Source of the DNA: JBGPTK01 sp963797765 | GTDB lineage: Bacteria > Acidobacteriota > Terriglobia > Acidiferrales > UBA7541 | DNA length: 64,000 bases | Assembly (NCBI GenBank): GCA_963797765.1 | Contig: CAWCQU010000002.1 | Coordinates: 1,054,001-1,118,000 of the forward strand | Reading direction: 5' to 3' | Part shown: piece by piece, positions 17,373-27,645 of the stretch | Numbering within the stretch: position 1 is the stretch's first letter | Layout of the letters: every line of letters begins with the position of its first letter | Translations under genes and position numbers: made by a program | The notes under the pieces: model-generated | Database searches by the model: none | What the model was told of the DNA's origin: nothing | Seen by the model: only the letters and a program-made list of their open reading frames with translations

Positions 17373-20105
17373 CTGGAAAAATTACGTCCGCGAACACCTT
17401 CCGCCGCTGGGCCTTTCCGGCGGGCGCGAAGCCGAAATTTGCGAGGAATTGACGCAGCAACTCGAAGACGCCTACTCCGAAGCTGTAGCCGCAGGCGCCA
17501 GCGAAGAAACCGCGGCCGCGCACGCCGTAAGCCAGATTCCCGATTGGCGAGCGCTGGCCTGCGAACTCCGCGAAGCGGAGCAGCGACCAGCCGAGCGGGT
17601 GACAGCGCGCCTTGACCAAGCCGCTTATCCCGTGCCCAGGCTAAATGAAAAACTTGATGAAAATCCGGCAACGCGCCGGTGGGGAATTTTCATGAGCCAT
17701 CTCTGGCAAGACATCCGCTACGGAGCGCGCACGCTGCAAAAAAATATCGGATTCACCGTCGTGGTGGTCCTCACGCTCGCCCTGGGCATCGGCGCCAACG
17801 CCACCATTTTCACGGTGATCAACGCCGTCCTTCTGCAATCCTTGCCGTATCCCGAAGCCGACCGCATCGTGGTGCTCCACGAAAGCAACTTGGCGAAAGG
17901 TCTGGCGACATTCAGTTTTTCACCGCCCAACTATCTGGATTGGCGCGCGCAGAATCACACGTTCGAGCGAGTGGCCGCATTCAACGAAGGTGGATACACC
18001 TACACCGGCGGCGATCAGCCGGAGCAATTGAACGATCTGGAAGTGACCGACGGTTTCTTTGAAATCCTGCGCGCCAGGCCGCTGATCGGACGAACCTTCG
18101 CGACCGGAAGAATTCCAGCCTGGTAAAGATCACGAAGTAATTCTCAGCTATGCCTTCTGGCAGCGGTCGTTCGGCGGCGATTGGAACGCCGTGGGAAAAA
18201 CCATCCCTCTCGACGGCACCAGCTACACAATCATCGGGGTCATGCCCGCCCCGTTTTCGTTTGGCGGACGCCGCGTGCAATTTTATGCGCCACTCAGCTT
18301 TTCCGCCGGAATACCTGAAAGCACGCGGAGCCCATTACCTGGAGGTGATTGCCCGTCTGAAATCCGGCGTGAGCGTGGAGCAAGCCCGCGCGGATGTTTC
18401 CGGCATCGCCGCGAATCTCGCCCGGGAATATCCCAAAACGAACGCTGGCTGGAGCGCCGTTGTAGAGCCGCTGCGCGATTCGATCGTCGGAGAAATCCGC
18501 CCAGCGCTTCTGATCCTCGCAGGCGCCGTTGGCTTTGTCCTCCTGATCGCTTGCGTCAATGTGGCGAACATGCTGCTCGTTCGCTCGACGTCCCGCCGCC
18601 AGGAAATCGCCATCCGGTCAGCAATGGGCGCCAGCCGCGCCAGGCTGATCAGCCAACTTCTAACCGAAAGCTCTTTGCTCAGCATCGCGGGAGGCGCGCT
18701 GGCATTATTGTTTGCCTACGCGGGAACCAAGGCCTTGATCGCGGTGAATCCGGGAATCATTCCTCGCGCGCAATCCATTCACATGGACTTGAACGTTCTC
18801 GGTTTCACTTTTCTGCTTTCCATTGTCACCGGACTGGCGTTCGGACTTTTTCCCGCATTCGCTACCACGCGCACCAATTTGCAGGATGCGTTGCGCGAAG
18901 GCGGCCGCACGGGAGCGGGAGTAGCGCGCCGCCGTCTGCGCGGAGCTCTGGTTGCTGCTGAAGTAGCGCTCGCTTTAATGCTCCTGATTTGCGCAGGGCT
19001 GCTGATCCAAAGTTTCTCGCGGCTCACGGCCGTCAATCCCGGATTCCGCACCGACCATGGGTTAACCGTCTCGATTAGCATTCCCCAATCCAAATATCCC
19101 AAGCCGGAGCAGCAAGCGGCCTTCTTCGATCAGGTCCTGGAGAAAATTCGCGCGCTTCCGGGAGTCCAATCCGCTGCTGCTTCCGGAGTGGTGCCCATGA
19201 CGGGCAACGGCCTGCTCTACAGTTTTCGGATTGAAGGACAAACGGTTCTCTCCGATGCTCAGCAGCCTTCCGCGGCCTACTTTCTGGTCACTCCGGGCTA
19301 TTTGCAGACCATGGGAATTCAGCTTCTCTCCGGCCGTGATTTCTCGCGGCAGGACTCCCCGGATACAAAACGCGTTTGCCTCATTAACGATGTGTTAGCC
19401 CGCCAGTTTTTTTCCGGCCGCAACCCCATCGGCCAGATACTCCACATCGGCCGCAAAGATGCCATTGCGCGTGAAATTGTCGGGGTGGTGAGCAGTGTGA
19501 AGCCCGACGCACTTTCGCAGAAAGATCGTCCCCAGGTCTACGAGCCATTCGATCAGGCGCCGGACAACGCGATGTCGCTTGTCCTGCGAGTAGCGGGAGA
19601 TCCTACCGGCGAGGTTTCCGCCGTGCGTAGCGTGGTGCAGTCGGTGGATTCGCAGGTCGCCGTAGTCGATCCCGAAACGCTGGAAGATCTGGTCAGCGAA
19701 TCGACAGCCTTACCGCGCTTCCGCACTTTGTTGCTGGGATTATTTGCCGCGCTCGCCCTAGTGCTAGCTTCCGTCGGCTTGTATGGCGTGATGTCCTATT
19801 CCGTCGCCCAGCGCACCCACGAAATGGGAGTGCGCATGGCGCTCGGCGCGCAGCCGCGGCAAATCCTGCTGCTGGTGGTGCGTGAAGGAATGACTCTGGT
19901 CGCCGCCGGCATCGTGGTGGGAGTTATCGGCGCGTTATTTTTCTCGCGCGTGATGGAAAACCTGCTCTTCGGCATCGGTCCGCGCGATTTCACGACCATC
20001 GTGAGCGTCGCCGCTTTCCTCGCGACCGTCGCCCTGCTCGCCTGCTACTTGCCCGCCCGCCGCGCCACGCAAGTCGACCCGCTAGTAGCCCTTCGTTACG
20101 AGTAA
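17365..20105 (+). CDS. ADOP-type ABC transporter permease with prefix domain (two frameshifts)
   Basis: Residues 1-80 form the soluble permease prefix domain (LSGGREAEICEELTQQLEDAYSEA), then a MacB_PCD/FtsX unit (GARTLQKNIGFTVVVVLTLALGIGANATIFTVINAVLL) and a second FtsX unit ending QVDPLVALRYE. Three frames are needed. Frame one runs to RPLIGRTFATG near 18108, a second carries DHEVILSYAFWQRSFGGDW and VQFYAPLSF, and a third resumes PPEYLKARGAHYLEV after 18302. Both switches fit +1 insertions, in AA at 18108-18109 and in TTTT at 18299-18302. Otherwise it is full length, so sequence error is plausible. It is co-transcribed with padR; substrate unknown. Confidence 0.82.
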
Positions 20106-20145
20106 GTCCGTCCTGCTCGACGGCCGCTCAGGCCTATGTCCGGAC

Positions 20146-20312
20146 CGGCTTCTCAGCTTGCGGAAAAATGCACTTGGATGTCATTCCGAACGAAGTGAGG
20201 AATCCGGAGTAGTTCCCAAATGCTTGAGAAGTGGGGATTTTCTCCTTGCCTTCTCTGAAATGCAATCTCTTCGCGGGGCAATTCCTGATTTTTTCCGCAA
20301 ACTGTTCAGCCG
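20146..20312. repeat. MITE-like 167-bp repeat, copy 1
   Basis: Begins CGGCTTCTCAGCTTGCGGAA and ends with the inverted sequence TTTTTTCCGCAAACTG, TTCAGCCG. The terminal inverted repeats match over about 20 bp, with TTGCGGAAAAA as core. The interior holds TCATTCCGAACGAAGTGAGG and AATGCTTGAGAAGTGGGGAT. Copies of identical length are at 40790 and 50558, and degenerate ones at 59322 and 38607. No coding capacity. Confidence 0.75.
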
Positions 20313-20344
20313 CGCCCTTGCCCCGCGATACGCATGCCGTAAAC

Positions 20345-20722
20345 TCACGCCTTCGCTTTCGGCGCGGCAGCCAGCACCTGCTTCGCGCTTTCCGCCAGAT
20401 TGGTAAACGCCGCAGAATCCTTCACCGCGATATCCGCCAAGATCTTGCGGTCAATTTCCACGCCGCCCACTTTTAATCCGTGGATCAATTGGCTGTAGGT
20501 AAGGCCGTTGTTGCGCGCCGCCGCGCCGATGCGCTGGATCCACAACTGGCGGAAATCGCGCTTGCGCGTGCGCCGGTCGCGATAGGAAAAGCGCAACGAG
20601 CGGTTCACCGCTTCTTTCGCCGAACGGAACAGCTTTCCCTTGGTTAGAAAAAATCCCTTGGCGTGCCGCAGCAGTTTTTTGCGACGGGCGCGCCGCTTTG
20701 TTCCTCTTTTCACTCGAGGCAT
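20345..20722 (-). CDS. rplT: 50S ribosomal protein L20
   Basis: 125 residues starting MPRVKRGTKRRARRKKLLRHA with RRTRKRDFRQLWIQRIGAAAR, the L20 signature. It binds 23S rRNA early in 50S assembly. The ATG at 20722 has GAGGAGA nine bases upstream; a longer in-frame start at 20755 is not used by homologues. A 367-bp spacer full of repeats separates it from rpmI. Confidence 0.97.
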   Translation of the reverse strand: MPRVKRGTKRRARRKKLLRHAKGFFLTKGKLFRSAKEAVNRSLRFSYRDRRTRKRDFRQLWIQRIGAAARNNGLTYSQLIHGLKVGGVEIDRKILADIAVKDSAAFTNLAESAKQVLAAAPKAKA

Positions 20723-21089
20723 GGCTTGGTTCTCCTCAAAAAAACGGAACCGCACTTTCCAGTGACGGGGTTAGGCGGAGACCAGCCCGTAAAAGCCGCG
20801 CACCTTGCGCAACTCAAACCGCGCACAGCTCAACGGGTCTATCTCCACGGCGCGTTTTAGATGCTCCCTCGAAAAAATCCTTCACGAAGGGAGCGAAGCG
20901 AGCCGCATTCGGCTCGACCGGCCGGCAGGCCCGCCGTGGCGGGTTGCGCGCTGCCTGGCACGGAACAACAAAAAGCAAACTACACTGAAAAACACTCTAC
21001 GCAATTAGTAGCACAGCCACTCCTGGCTGTGTGCCTCTTGATCGCTCGAACTCAAACGTACAGGCAATAGTGCCTGTGCTACCAAAATC
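20723..21089. other. rpmI-rplT spacer without genes
   Basis: No credible gene. It carries the rplT ribosome-binding site, an inverted CCGGCAGGCCCGCCGTGGCGG-like GC-rich stretch near 20920-20945, and the composite REP-like element at 21006-21083. In most bacteria rpmI and rplT are separated by a few dozen bases, so this spacer seems expanded by repeat insertion. Confidence 0.6.
21006..21083. repeat. REP-like palindromic element, family CACAGCCA/TGGCTGTG
   Basis: A perfect hairpin CACAGCCA-CTCC-TGGCTGTG is followed at 21072-21082 by CTGTGCTACC. The outer ends GTAGCACAG and CTGTGCTAC are inverted repeats around the whole 78-bp unit. Other copies of the hairpin are at 29161, 38504, 40727 and 60699. 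Confidence 0.65.
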
Positions 21090-21320
21090 CTACGCGTACG
21101 GAAACATTCTCCGCACGTTCGGCGCATCCGCCGGATCGACCACCACCGCATGCCCCAAATGGCGCATCCGTTTCGGTTTCTTGGTCCCCAGCAAATGCCG
21201 CCGGCCGGAATGCGAACGCATGATCTTGCCAGTCGAGGTGATCTTAAATCGCTTGGCCGCCCCGCGATGCGTCTTCAACTTCATCTTTTTCTTTGTCGCT
21301 TTCTTGCCTGTCTTGGCCAC
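21090..21320 (-). CDS. rpmI: 50S ribosomal protein L35
   Basis: About 76 residues. MKLKTHRGAAKRFKITSTGKI and RHLLGTKKPKRMRHL are the L35 core. I start at a GTG (21320), preceded by AGGAAGG eight bases upstream, giving a short Lys-rich leader (AKTGKKATKKK). The ATG at 21284 inside the ORF is the other possibility. It is 28 bp downstream of infC on the same strand. Confidence 0.93.
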   Translation of the reverse strand: MAKTGKKATKKKMKLKTHRGAAKRFKITSTGKIMRSHSGRRHLLGTKKPKRMRHLGHAVVVDPADAPNVRRMFPYA

Positions 21321-21348
21321 TGTTTTCCTTCCTAGCTCAATCTCAATT

Positions 21349-21936
21349 TCAGGACTGGCCCGATGCTTGTGCCGGAGCCGGCGTCCCTGCCGGGCGGCTG
21401 CCAGCGCCTTTTTTGGGAGCAAGCAGGGCCAGCAAAATATTTGCTTCCATTCGCGGACCGAATTCCACCAGCGCGTAATCGTTGATCTCTTTCAGCAGCC
21501 GCGTCATCTTCGCGCGGCCCACGTCCTGGTGAGCCATCTCGCGCCCGCGATGAAAGATCATCGCCTTCACTTTGCAGCCTTCGTCGAGGAAGCGGATGAT
21601 CTGTTTCTTGCGAACCTGGTAATCGTGCTCGGCCGTGGACGGCCGGAACTTCACTTCCTTGATTTGCGAGCCCTTCTGGTGCTTGCGCTGCTCGTGCGCC
21701 TTTTTATTTTGCTCGTAAAGGAATCGCCCGTAATCCGTCAGCTTGCAGACGGGCGGCACCGCGTTCGGCGAAATTTCCACCACGTCCAAGCCGGACTCGC
21801 GCGCTTTCTTCATGGCGTCAAACAGCGTAACCACGCCAAGCTGGTTGCCTTCGTCGTCGATCAGCCGCACTTCTCGAGCGCGGATTCTTTCATTCACGCG
21901 GATGCGATCGGCCATCCGCCCGCCACGTTCTGCGAT
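21349..21936 (-). CDS. infC: translation initiation factor IF-3, probable AUC start
   Basis: About 195 residues. The N-domain RIRVNERIRAREVRLIDDEGNQLGVV, the linker KKAHEQRKHQKG and the C-domain KEVKFRPSTAEHDYQVRKKQIIRFL are all present. IF-3 binds the 30S subunit and monitors start-codon and initiator-tRNA pairing. A strong Shine-Dalgarno GGAGGTG lies seven bases before an ATC at 21936, whereas the first ATG (21915) has only a weak GC-rich upstream sequence. infC genes often begin at rare AUU/AUC/AUA codons for autoregulation, so I favour ATC; the ATG start would lose seven residues. Confidence 0.93.
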   Translation of the reverse strand: MAERGGRMADRIRVNERIRAREVRLIDDEGNQLGVVTLFDAMKKARESGLDVVEISPNAVPPVCKLTDYGRFLYEQNKKAHEQRKHQKGSQIKEVKFRPSTAEHDYQVRKKQIIRFLDEGCKVKAMIFHRGREMAHQDVGRAKMTRLLKEINDYALVEFGPRMEANILLALLAPKKGAGSRPAGTPAPAQASGQS

Positions 21937-22535
21937 AAACGCACCTCCCCTCCCGCTGCGAAGCTCTGCCGTGCAGGAGGAAAACCACCACCCCAACCGC
22001 CATTTGCCGCCAGTTTAGATGCCGCGAAAGCACCAAGGGGCGCAATAAGGAAGACGGGCCGCAAAGTATAGCACGCTTTCATGGTAGCCCAGCAAGTGCC
22101 TATTCAGGGGCGCTGCCCCAATCCAAAATTGCCCTGGTTCTCTGACCGGGAGGAACTGCGAAGTCTTTGTGGCAACGCTGATTTCGGGCGGTAGTGTAGC
22201 GCCCCTTTCAAGCCGGCATCTTTCGACCCCCATCAAGGAAAGCGGCGAATCGTGCAGATCGAGCTGCCACGGGTGTGCGACACAGGCCACAACGGCCGGT
22301 GCAGTCAAAGACTGCAAGTCCCGATAAATCCGATCAGCAACGAGGGGAGCAATACCAGCCCAACCCATCGAAAAACCCTCCATCCGCCTGCCTACCCGAT
22401 TCCAGTCCAAGCCGGCGGCAAAAACAGATTGATCCTCGCAGAATTCATCCCCAGAGTGCGAGAATTGTGAATACCTTTCACCATCCTGGCCGTCAGCTAC
22501 GCCACACCTTCATTTCCAATTTTTTCGGAACAGGT
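21937..22535. other. infC leader and upstream spacer
   Basis: About 600 bp without a convincing gene. It contains a TATACT element on the minus strand at 22065-22070 that may be the -10 of an infC promoter, giving a leader of about 120 nt, and the dispersed palindrome at 22195-22225. A 131-codon minus-strand frame here shows no recognisable protein and spans the repeat, so I leave it out. Confidence 0.5.
22195..22225. repeat. dispersed palindrome, family GTGTAGCGCC
   Basis: TGTAGCGCCCCTTTC followed by AAGCCGGCATCTTTCG matches the copies at 11511 and 58311, with the hairpin arms partly degenerate. Confidence 0.5.
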
Positions 22536-23081
22536 TTACTGCACAATCGGCGGGTCATCAAACTTGCGCGCCAGCGATTTCAATAAGTCGTCAGCCGTCC
22601 GCGTGCCGGGAGTAAATCGTTCAACCACCCGCATCCAGGGATCGGGAATCGTTGAAGATTGAAACATCTCCACCTCGCTGGCCTTTCCAACAGCCGCGAC
22701 ATCGAATTCCCAGGTCATCTCCGGAACGCCGTGGGCATTTACGAACAGGCACACCAGCTTGTGCGGCGGGATGGCTTGCGCGATTTCCATTGTGGCTTGT
22801 TGTCCGGCGATATCCGTAGCCTGCCAGGTTTCCCGTCCATCGCGATCCTGGATTCGCTCCATCCCGCGAAGATTCGCGCGCCATTCGGGATGCGCGGCGT
22901 AATCGGCAAGAACCTGCCAAACCGCGTCGGGAGGCTGCGAGATCACCACCATTCGTTTGAATGCATACTCCGGAGGGAAAAAATATCCCGAGCCCAGCAC
23001 TCCCGCCACGGCCAGCACGCAAACCACAAGAATCGACAGAATGCCGTAGACAATTACTTTCGCAGCTGTGGAGTTTTTCAA
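22536..23081 (-). CDS. membrane-anchored SRPBCC (polyketide-cyclase-like) protein
   Basis: 181 residues. Residues 8-32 are one transmembrane segment. The rest is an SRPBCC/START-type fold (MVVISQPPDAVWQVLADYAAHPEWRANLRGMERI), which usually binds a hydrophobic ligand in a helix-grip pocket. It lies between thrS and infC on the same strand, about 30 bp after thrS, so it probably shares the thrS transcript. No catalytic motif is obvious. Confidence 0.75.
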   Translation of the reverse strand: MKNSTAAKVIVYGILSILVVCVLAVAGVLGSGYFFPPEYAFKRMVVISQPPDAVWQVLADYAAHPEWRANLRGMERIQDRDGRETWQATDIAGQQATMEIAQAIPPHKLVCLFVNAHGVPEMTWEFDVAAVGKASEVEMFQSSTIPDPWMRVVERFTPGTRTADDLLKSLARKFDDPPIVQ

Positions 23082-23110
23082 GGCTCGTTACGCTAGTTAA
23101 ATGATCGTCC

Positions 23111-25048
23111 TTAACCGGCTGCCTTGGATTCTACTTCAGCCCGCAGCGCAGCGAGGAAACTTTCCAAGGGTTGTGGCCCCAAATCGCCCTTGGAGCGGTG
23201 GCGCACAGAGACGGTTCCCGCTTCGGCTTCCTTGCCTCCCAGAATCAACATGTATGGAATCTTCTGCATTTGCGCGTCGCGGATTTTCGCCTGCAATTTT
23301 TCGTTCCGGTCGTCCAGATGCACGCGGATGCCCGCCGCTCGCAGCCGGCTTTCCACTTGTTTTGCATAATCCGAAAACTTGTTGCTCACCGGCAGCAGTT
23401 CCACCTGCATTGGCGCCAGCCATGCCGGAAACGCTCCGGCATAGTGCTCGATCAAAATTCCAAAAAAGCGTTCCACCGACCCCCACAACGCGCGATGCAC
23501 CATCAGCGGCTGGTGGCGCGCTCCGTCTTCGCCCACGTATTCCAGCTTGAAGCGCGCCGGAAGATTGAAATCGAATTGCACGGTAGTTAGCTGCCAGGGC
23601 CGCCCGATCGCGTCGATCAGCTTGATGTCGATTTTCGGCCCGTAAAAAGCGGCTTCCCCTTCAATCCGCTTGAATGGAATTTTCATGCGATTCAGGGTAT
23701 TTTCCAGCGCGGAGCTGGCCATCTGCCAGTCCTCCGGCTTCCCGGCATAATTTTCCGGATGTGCGGCATCCCAATCCGACAATTCCACTTCAAAATCGGA
23801 GAAGCCGAACGTGCGCATCACCGCATTGGCAAAATCCACGCACGATTCCACTTCGCTTTCGATCTGGTCCGTGGTGCAGAAAATGTGCGCGTCATCTTGC
23901 GTGAATCCACGAACCCGCAGCAATCCGTGCAGCACGCCAGAGCGCTCGTAGCGGTAGACGGTGCCCAGTTCCGCCAGCCGCATCGGCAAATCGCGATAGC
24001 TCCGCAAATGCGATTTGTAAATCAAAATGTGCCCGGGGCAATTCATCGGCTTGATCTGGTAATCGGCTTTTTCAATTTCAATCGGGCTGAACATGTTGTC
24101 GCGATAAAACCCGGTGTGCCCGCTGGTCTTCCACAGATCGAGCAGCATCACGTGAGGAGTGAAAACAAGATTGTATCCGCGGCTCAGCAATTCCTCGCGC
24201 AGCCAGTCTTCCATCAACTTGCGCACCAGGCCGCCCTTGGGATGCCAGAAAATCAGCCCCGGCCCGGCGGCATCCTGGATGCTGAACAGATCGAGTTCCG
24301 CGCCCAGCTTGCGATGATCGCGGCGCTTGGCTTCTTCCAGCTTGTGCAGGTAATCATCCAGCTCCGCCTGCGTGTAAAAGCAAACCGCGTAAATCCGCTG
24401 CATCTGCGGATTGCCTTCCTGCCCTTTCCAATACGCTCCGGCAACGTTGGTCAGCTTGAAGGCTTTGATTCGCCCGGTGGAAGGAATGTGCGGCCCGCGG
24501 CAGAAATCGATAAATTTTCCGGTGGTATAAAACGAAACCATCGGCTCAACCGCTTTTTCTTCCACCAATTCGCATTTAAAAGTTTGTTGCGAATCCTGGT
24601 AAAGCTTCAGCGCTTCGGGTTTCGGCAGCAGTTTGCGTTCATTGGGCACGTCGCGCGCCGCGATCTCATGCATTTTGGTTTCGATTTTTGCCAGATCTTC
24701 CGGAGTGAACGGCTCCTCGCGCAGAAATTCATAGAAGAAACCATTATCGATCGGCGGTCCGATCCCCAGCTTCACGTTGGGAAATAATTCCAGCACCGCG
24801 GCAGCCAGCAAATGTGCCGCTGAATGCCGCAGCACCTGAATCGCTTCCGGATCCTTCGCAGTCAGAATTCGCAGCGGAGTATCCTGTTCCAGCGGCCGGC
24901 TCAGGTCGATCAAGTCCCCGTTGGTCCGCGCCACCAGCGCTTCCCGCGCCAGTCCGTGCGAAATCGAGCGCGCAATCTCCGCAGGCGTGGTCCCCCGTGG
25001 CACTTCCAGCGATTTCCCATCCGGCAAAGTTACGTGAATGCTATCCAT
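23111..25048 (-). CDS. thrS: threonine-tRNA ligase
   Basis: 645 residues, full length. Order: TGS domain (IHVTLPDGKSLEVPRGTT), editing domain with HSAAH and the second zinc/His motif, catalytic core with motif 2 (GTVYRYERSGVLHGLLRVRGF) and motif 3, and the C-terminal anticodon-binding domain (VELLPVSNKFSDYAKQVESRLRAAG). It attaches threonine to tRNA-Thr. It heads the thrS-(SRPBCC)-infC-rpmI-rplT cluster. I see no T-box in the 278 bp upstream. Confidence 0.97.
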   Translation of the reverse strand: MDSIHVTLPDGKSLEVPRGTTPAEIARSISHGLAREALVARTNGDLIDLSRPLEQDTPLRILTAKDPEAIQVLRHSAAHLLAAAVLELFPNVKLGIGPPIDNGFFYEFLREEPFTPEDLAKIETKMHEIAARDVPNERKLLPKPEALKLYQDSQQTFKCELVEEKAVEPMVSFYTTGKFIDFCRGPHIPSTGRIKAFKLTNVAGAYWKGQEGNPQMQRIYAVCFYTQAELDDYLHKLEEAKRRDHRKLGAELDLFSIQDAAGPGLIFWHPKGGLVRKLMEDWLREELLSRGYNLVFTPHVMLLDLWKTSGHTGFYRDNMFSPIEIEKADYQIKPMNCPGHILIYKSHLRSYRDLPMRLAELGTVYRYERSGVLHGLLRVRGFTQDDAHIFCTTDQIESEVESCVDFANAVMRTFGFSDFEVELSDWDAAHPENYAGKPEDWQMASSALENTLNRMKIPFKRIEGEAAFYGPKIDIKLIDAIGRPWQLTTVQFDFNLPARFKLEYVGEDGARHQPLMVHRALWGSVERFFGILIEHYAGAFPAWLAPMQVELLPVSNKFSDYAKQVESRLRAAGIRVHLDDRNEKLQAKIRDAQMQKIPYMLILGGKEAEAGTVSVRHRSKGDLGPQPLESFLAALRAEVESKAAG

Positions 25049-25326
25049 AGGCCCCTTCCAGCAGCGCGGAAAACATCAAAGTTAGCACCTGCCTCAAACC
25101 ACGGTCAAGGCGGGCTATCATGTCACATTGGCGCAGCTGCCGGAAGGCACGGCGGGAATTGCAGCAGAACTGCAAGCGCCTCAAGGCGCTTGTCCCTCGC
25201 ATTCGGCGCCGCTATCATATTCGAAGCCAACCTCCGCGGCGCTCCGCTTCCGGAGGTGACCGGGAGGAACCAGGAAAAACTCTTTGGTGTAATACAGAGA
25301 GCGCTTTGCTACGCTGAATTATCGCT

Positions 25327-27645
25327 GTGAATCCACAATTTCGTCCCCGCAAGGCTCCATTCGGAATTACGATTTTTCTCAGCGCCTTTCTTCTGTTCTG
25401 GGTGCAACTCCTGCTCGGCAAGTTCATCCTGCCCTGGTTTGGCGGAGCGGCCGCGGTGTGGACCACCTGCATGTTGTTTTTTCAAGTGCTGCTGCTGGGA
25501 GGCTATGCGTACGCGCATTTCCTGAACAGCCGATTGAATTCACGCGCACAGGCGTGGCTGCACAGCGCGGTCGTATTCAGCTCACTCCTCTTATTAGCCT
25601 GTCTGGCCTTTGCCTGGAATTCGCCTATCACTCCGGGTTCTGGATGGAGACCGCATGGCGCCGATCATCCGGTCATCCAAATTGTGACGCTGCTCACAGC
25701 TAGTGTCGGGTTACCCTTTTTTGTTCTCTCCTCCACGGGCCCGCTTCTTCAAGCGTGGTACTGGAAAGTTCACGAGGGCGGGTCTCCCTATCGGCTGTAT
25801 GCCCTTTCGAATTTGGGTTCCTTCCTCTCGCTTCTGGCATTCCCGGTGCTGCTGGAGCCCGGGTTGACCTTGAAATCGCAGGCCTGGCTCTGGTCTTTGG
25901 CCTATTTTGCCTTTGCGATGATCTGCATCTATAACGCTTGGCGGGGAGTTGCGAAGACTCCGGAAGCGCAATCCGCGCAAGAAGCAATGCCGGCCGAAAG
26001 CGCTAGTGAAATGCGGCCTGGCAAGGGGAGGTATCTCCTGTGGGCGAGCCTCTCCGCGTGTGCTTCGATCCTGTTCCTCGCCACCACCAACCAGATCTGC
26101 CAGGACATCGGCATCGTCCCCTTGCTCTGGATTGTGCCGCTCGGCATTTATCTGTTCTCGTTTGTGATTTGCTTCGAACACGAGCGCTGGTATTCCCGAG
26201 GCTGGTTTCATTTTGCGTTTGGATTGGCAATGTGGGCCGCTTGTTTCGTCTTGCACGATGGCGCCCTGGGCAGCATTTTCGCGCAGATCGGAATATACCT
26301 GTTCGTACTTTTCGTTTCCTGCATGGTGTGCAACGGAGAATTGGCGCGCTCCAAGCCGCAGCCGCGCCTTCTCACCTCTTTTTACCTGACCATGGCCGCG
26401 GGCGGAGCGATCGGAGGAATTTTTGTCGCGCTGGTGGCGCCGCACATTTTCAAGGGATTCTGGGAGTATCAGATGGGGTTGTGGATGGCGGCTTTATTGC
26501 TTCTCATCATTTTGATCCGGGACAAGGAGTCATGGCTCTATCGAAGCAAGACTCGGATCACCCGTAATGGTCGTCGCTGTGGCAGCACTGCTTCCGGAGA
26601 GCGCGGTACTAACGATGACCAGGACGAATAAAGCCAAGTAGCCACTTTTCCGCTCTTGTTTGCGCTTGCATTGGTCGTCTTACGTGCTAAGCAATCGAAA
26701 CAGGAACTGGCTCGAATACGGCAAGGGAAAAGGCTGCACCGGTTTATTGCGCGGCTGGCGTTGCTCTTAGCGGCTATCGTCCTTGGTTCGACGGCCTTTG
26801 CACGCGCCCGCAACGCCGTCCAGGTTTCCCGAAGCTTCTATGGCGTTCTTTCGGTGGTACCGCAGAACATGGACGATCCGGCCCGGGCTGCCTACAACTT
26901 GACGCACGGACGCGTGGTGCATGGATTCCAGTTGCGCGCGGAGGACGAGCGGCGAACGCCAACGTCGTACTACGGCCGGGAGAGCGGCGTGGGCCTCGCA
27001 ATTGTTCACGGGGCTTCGACAACTTCCCGTTCCCAGGGAAACCTTCGAATCGGAATTGTGGGGCTAGGCGCTGGCACGATCGCTGCGTACGGCAAGCCGG
27101 GAGACGTTTTGCGCTTCTATGAAATCAACCCGGATGTCATTCGAATTGCAAGTGACCGGAGGTACTTCAGCTTTCTGAGTGATTCTCCCGCTCGAATCGA
27201 TGTGATTCCTGGCGACGGCCGGCTCTCCTTGGAAAGCGAATTGAACCGGCACGAACAACAGGATTTCGACATTCTCGTGATTGATGCGTTCAGCGGAGAT
27301 GCCATTCCAGTGCATCTTCTTACGCTGGAAGCATTCGAAATTTACACAAAACATTTGAAAAATCCTTCCGGAGTTCTGTGCATCCACATCACCAATAGCT
27401 ATCTCGATTTGAGACCGGTGGTGTTCTCAGCGGCAAAACGGCTCGGACTTAACGCTGCCTGGTTCCATTCCGCCGGAGATGGACGGGCTTCCACGGATAG
27501 CAACTGGATGCTCCTTTCAAGAGGTGACCATCTTCCAGAGTCCGATGCGAAGGCGCGCGGAGTCACCAGCCAGGCGGCTCAAATTCCCACCATTCGTCCT
27601 TGGACCGATGATTACAGCAATCTTCTTCGGATTCTGAAGCGCTGA
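25327..27645 (+). CDS. fused multi-TM / spermidine-synthase-like protein (internal frame disruption)
   Basis: The first part (25327-26631) has about ten hydrophobic helices (FLSAFLLFWVQLLLGKFILPWFGGAAAVWTTC). The second (to 27645) is a spermidine-synthase-like Rossmann domain: LRIGIVGLGAGTIAAYGKPGDVLRFYEINPDV, DARLSLE-type acidic region, DILVIDAFSGDAIPVHLLT. A TAA at 26629 interrupts the same frame. A neighbouring frame between about 26561 and 26625 reads PVMVVAVAALLPESAVL, as expected for the last helix, so two compensating indels are likely. Such fused proteins are common; their aminopropyl-transfer activity is often unproven. GTG start at 25327. Confidence 0.8.

Noticed and set aside
22015..22410. 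131-codon minus-strand ORF upstream of infC
   Set aside because: No protein features; spans a dispersed palindrome.
26629..26631. In-frame TAA as a real boundary between two separate genes in the synthase region
   Set aside because: The expected last helix is present in another frame across the stop and both halves belong to one known fusion, so I treat it as one disrupted gene.
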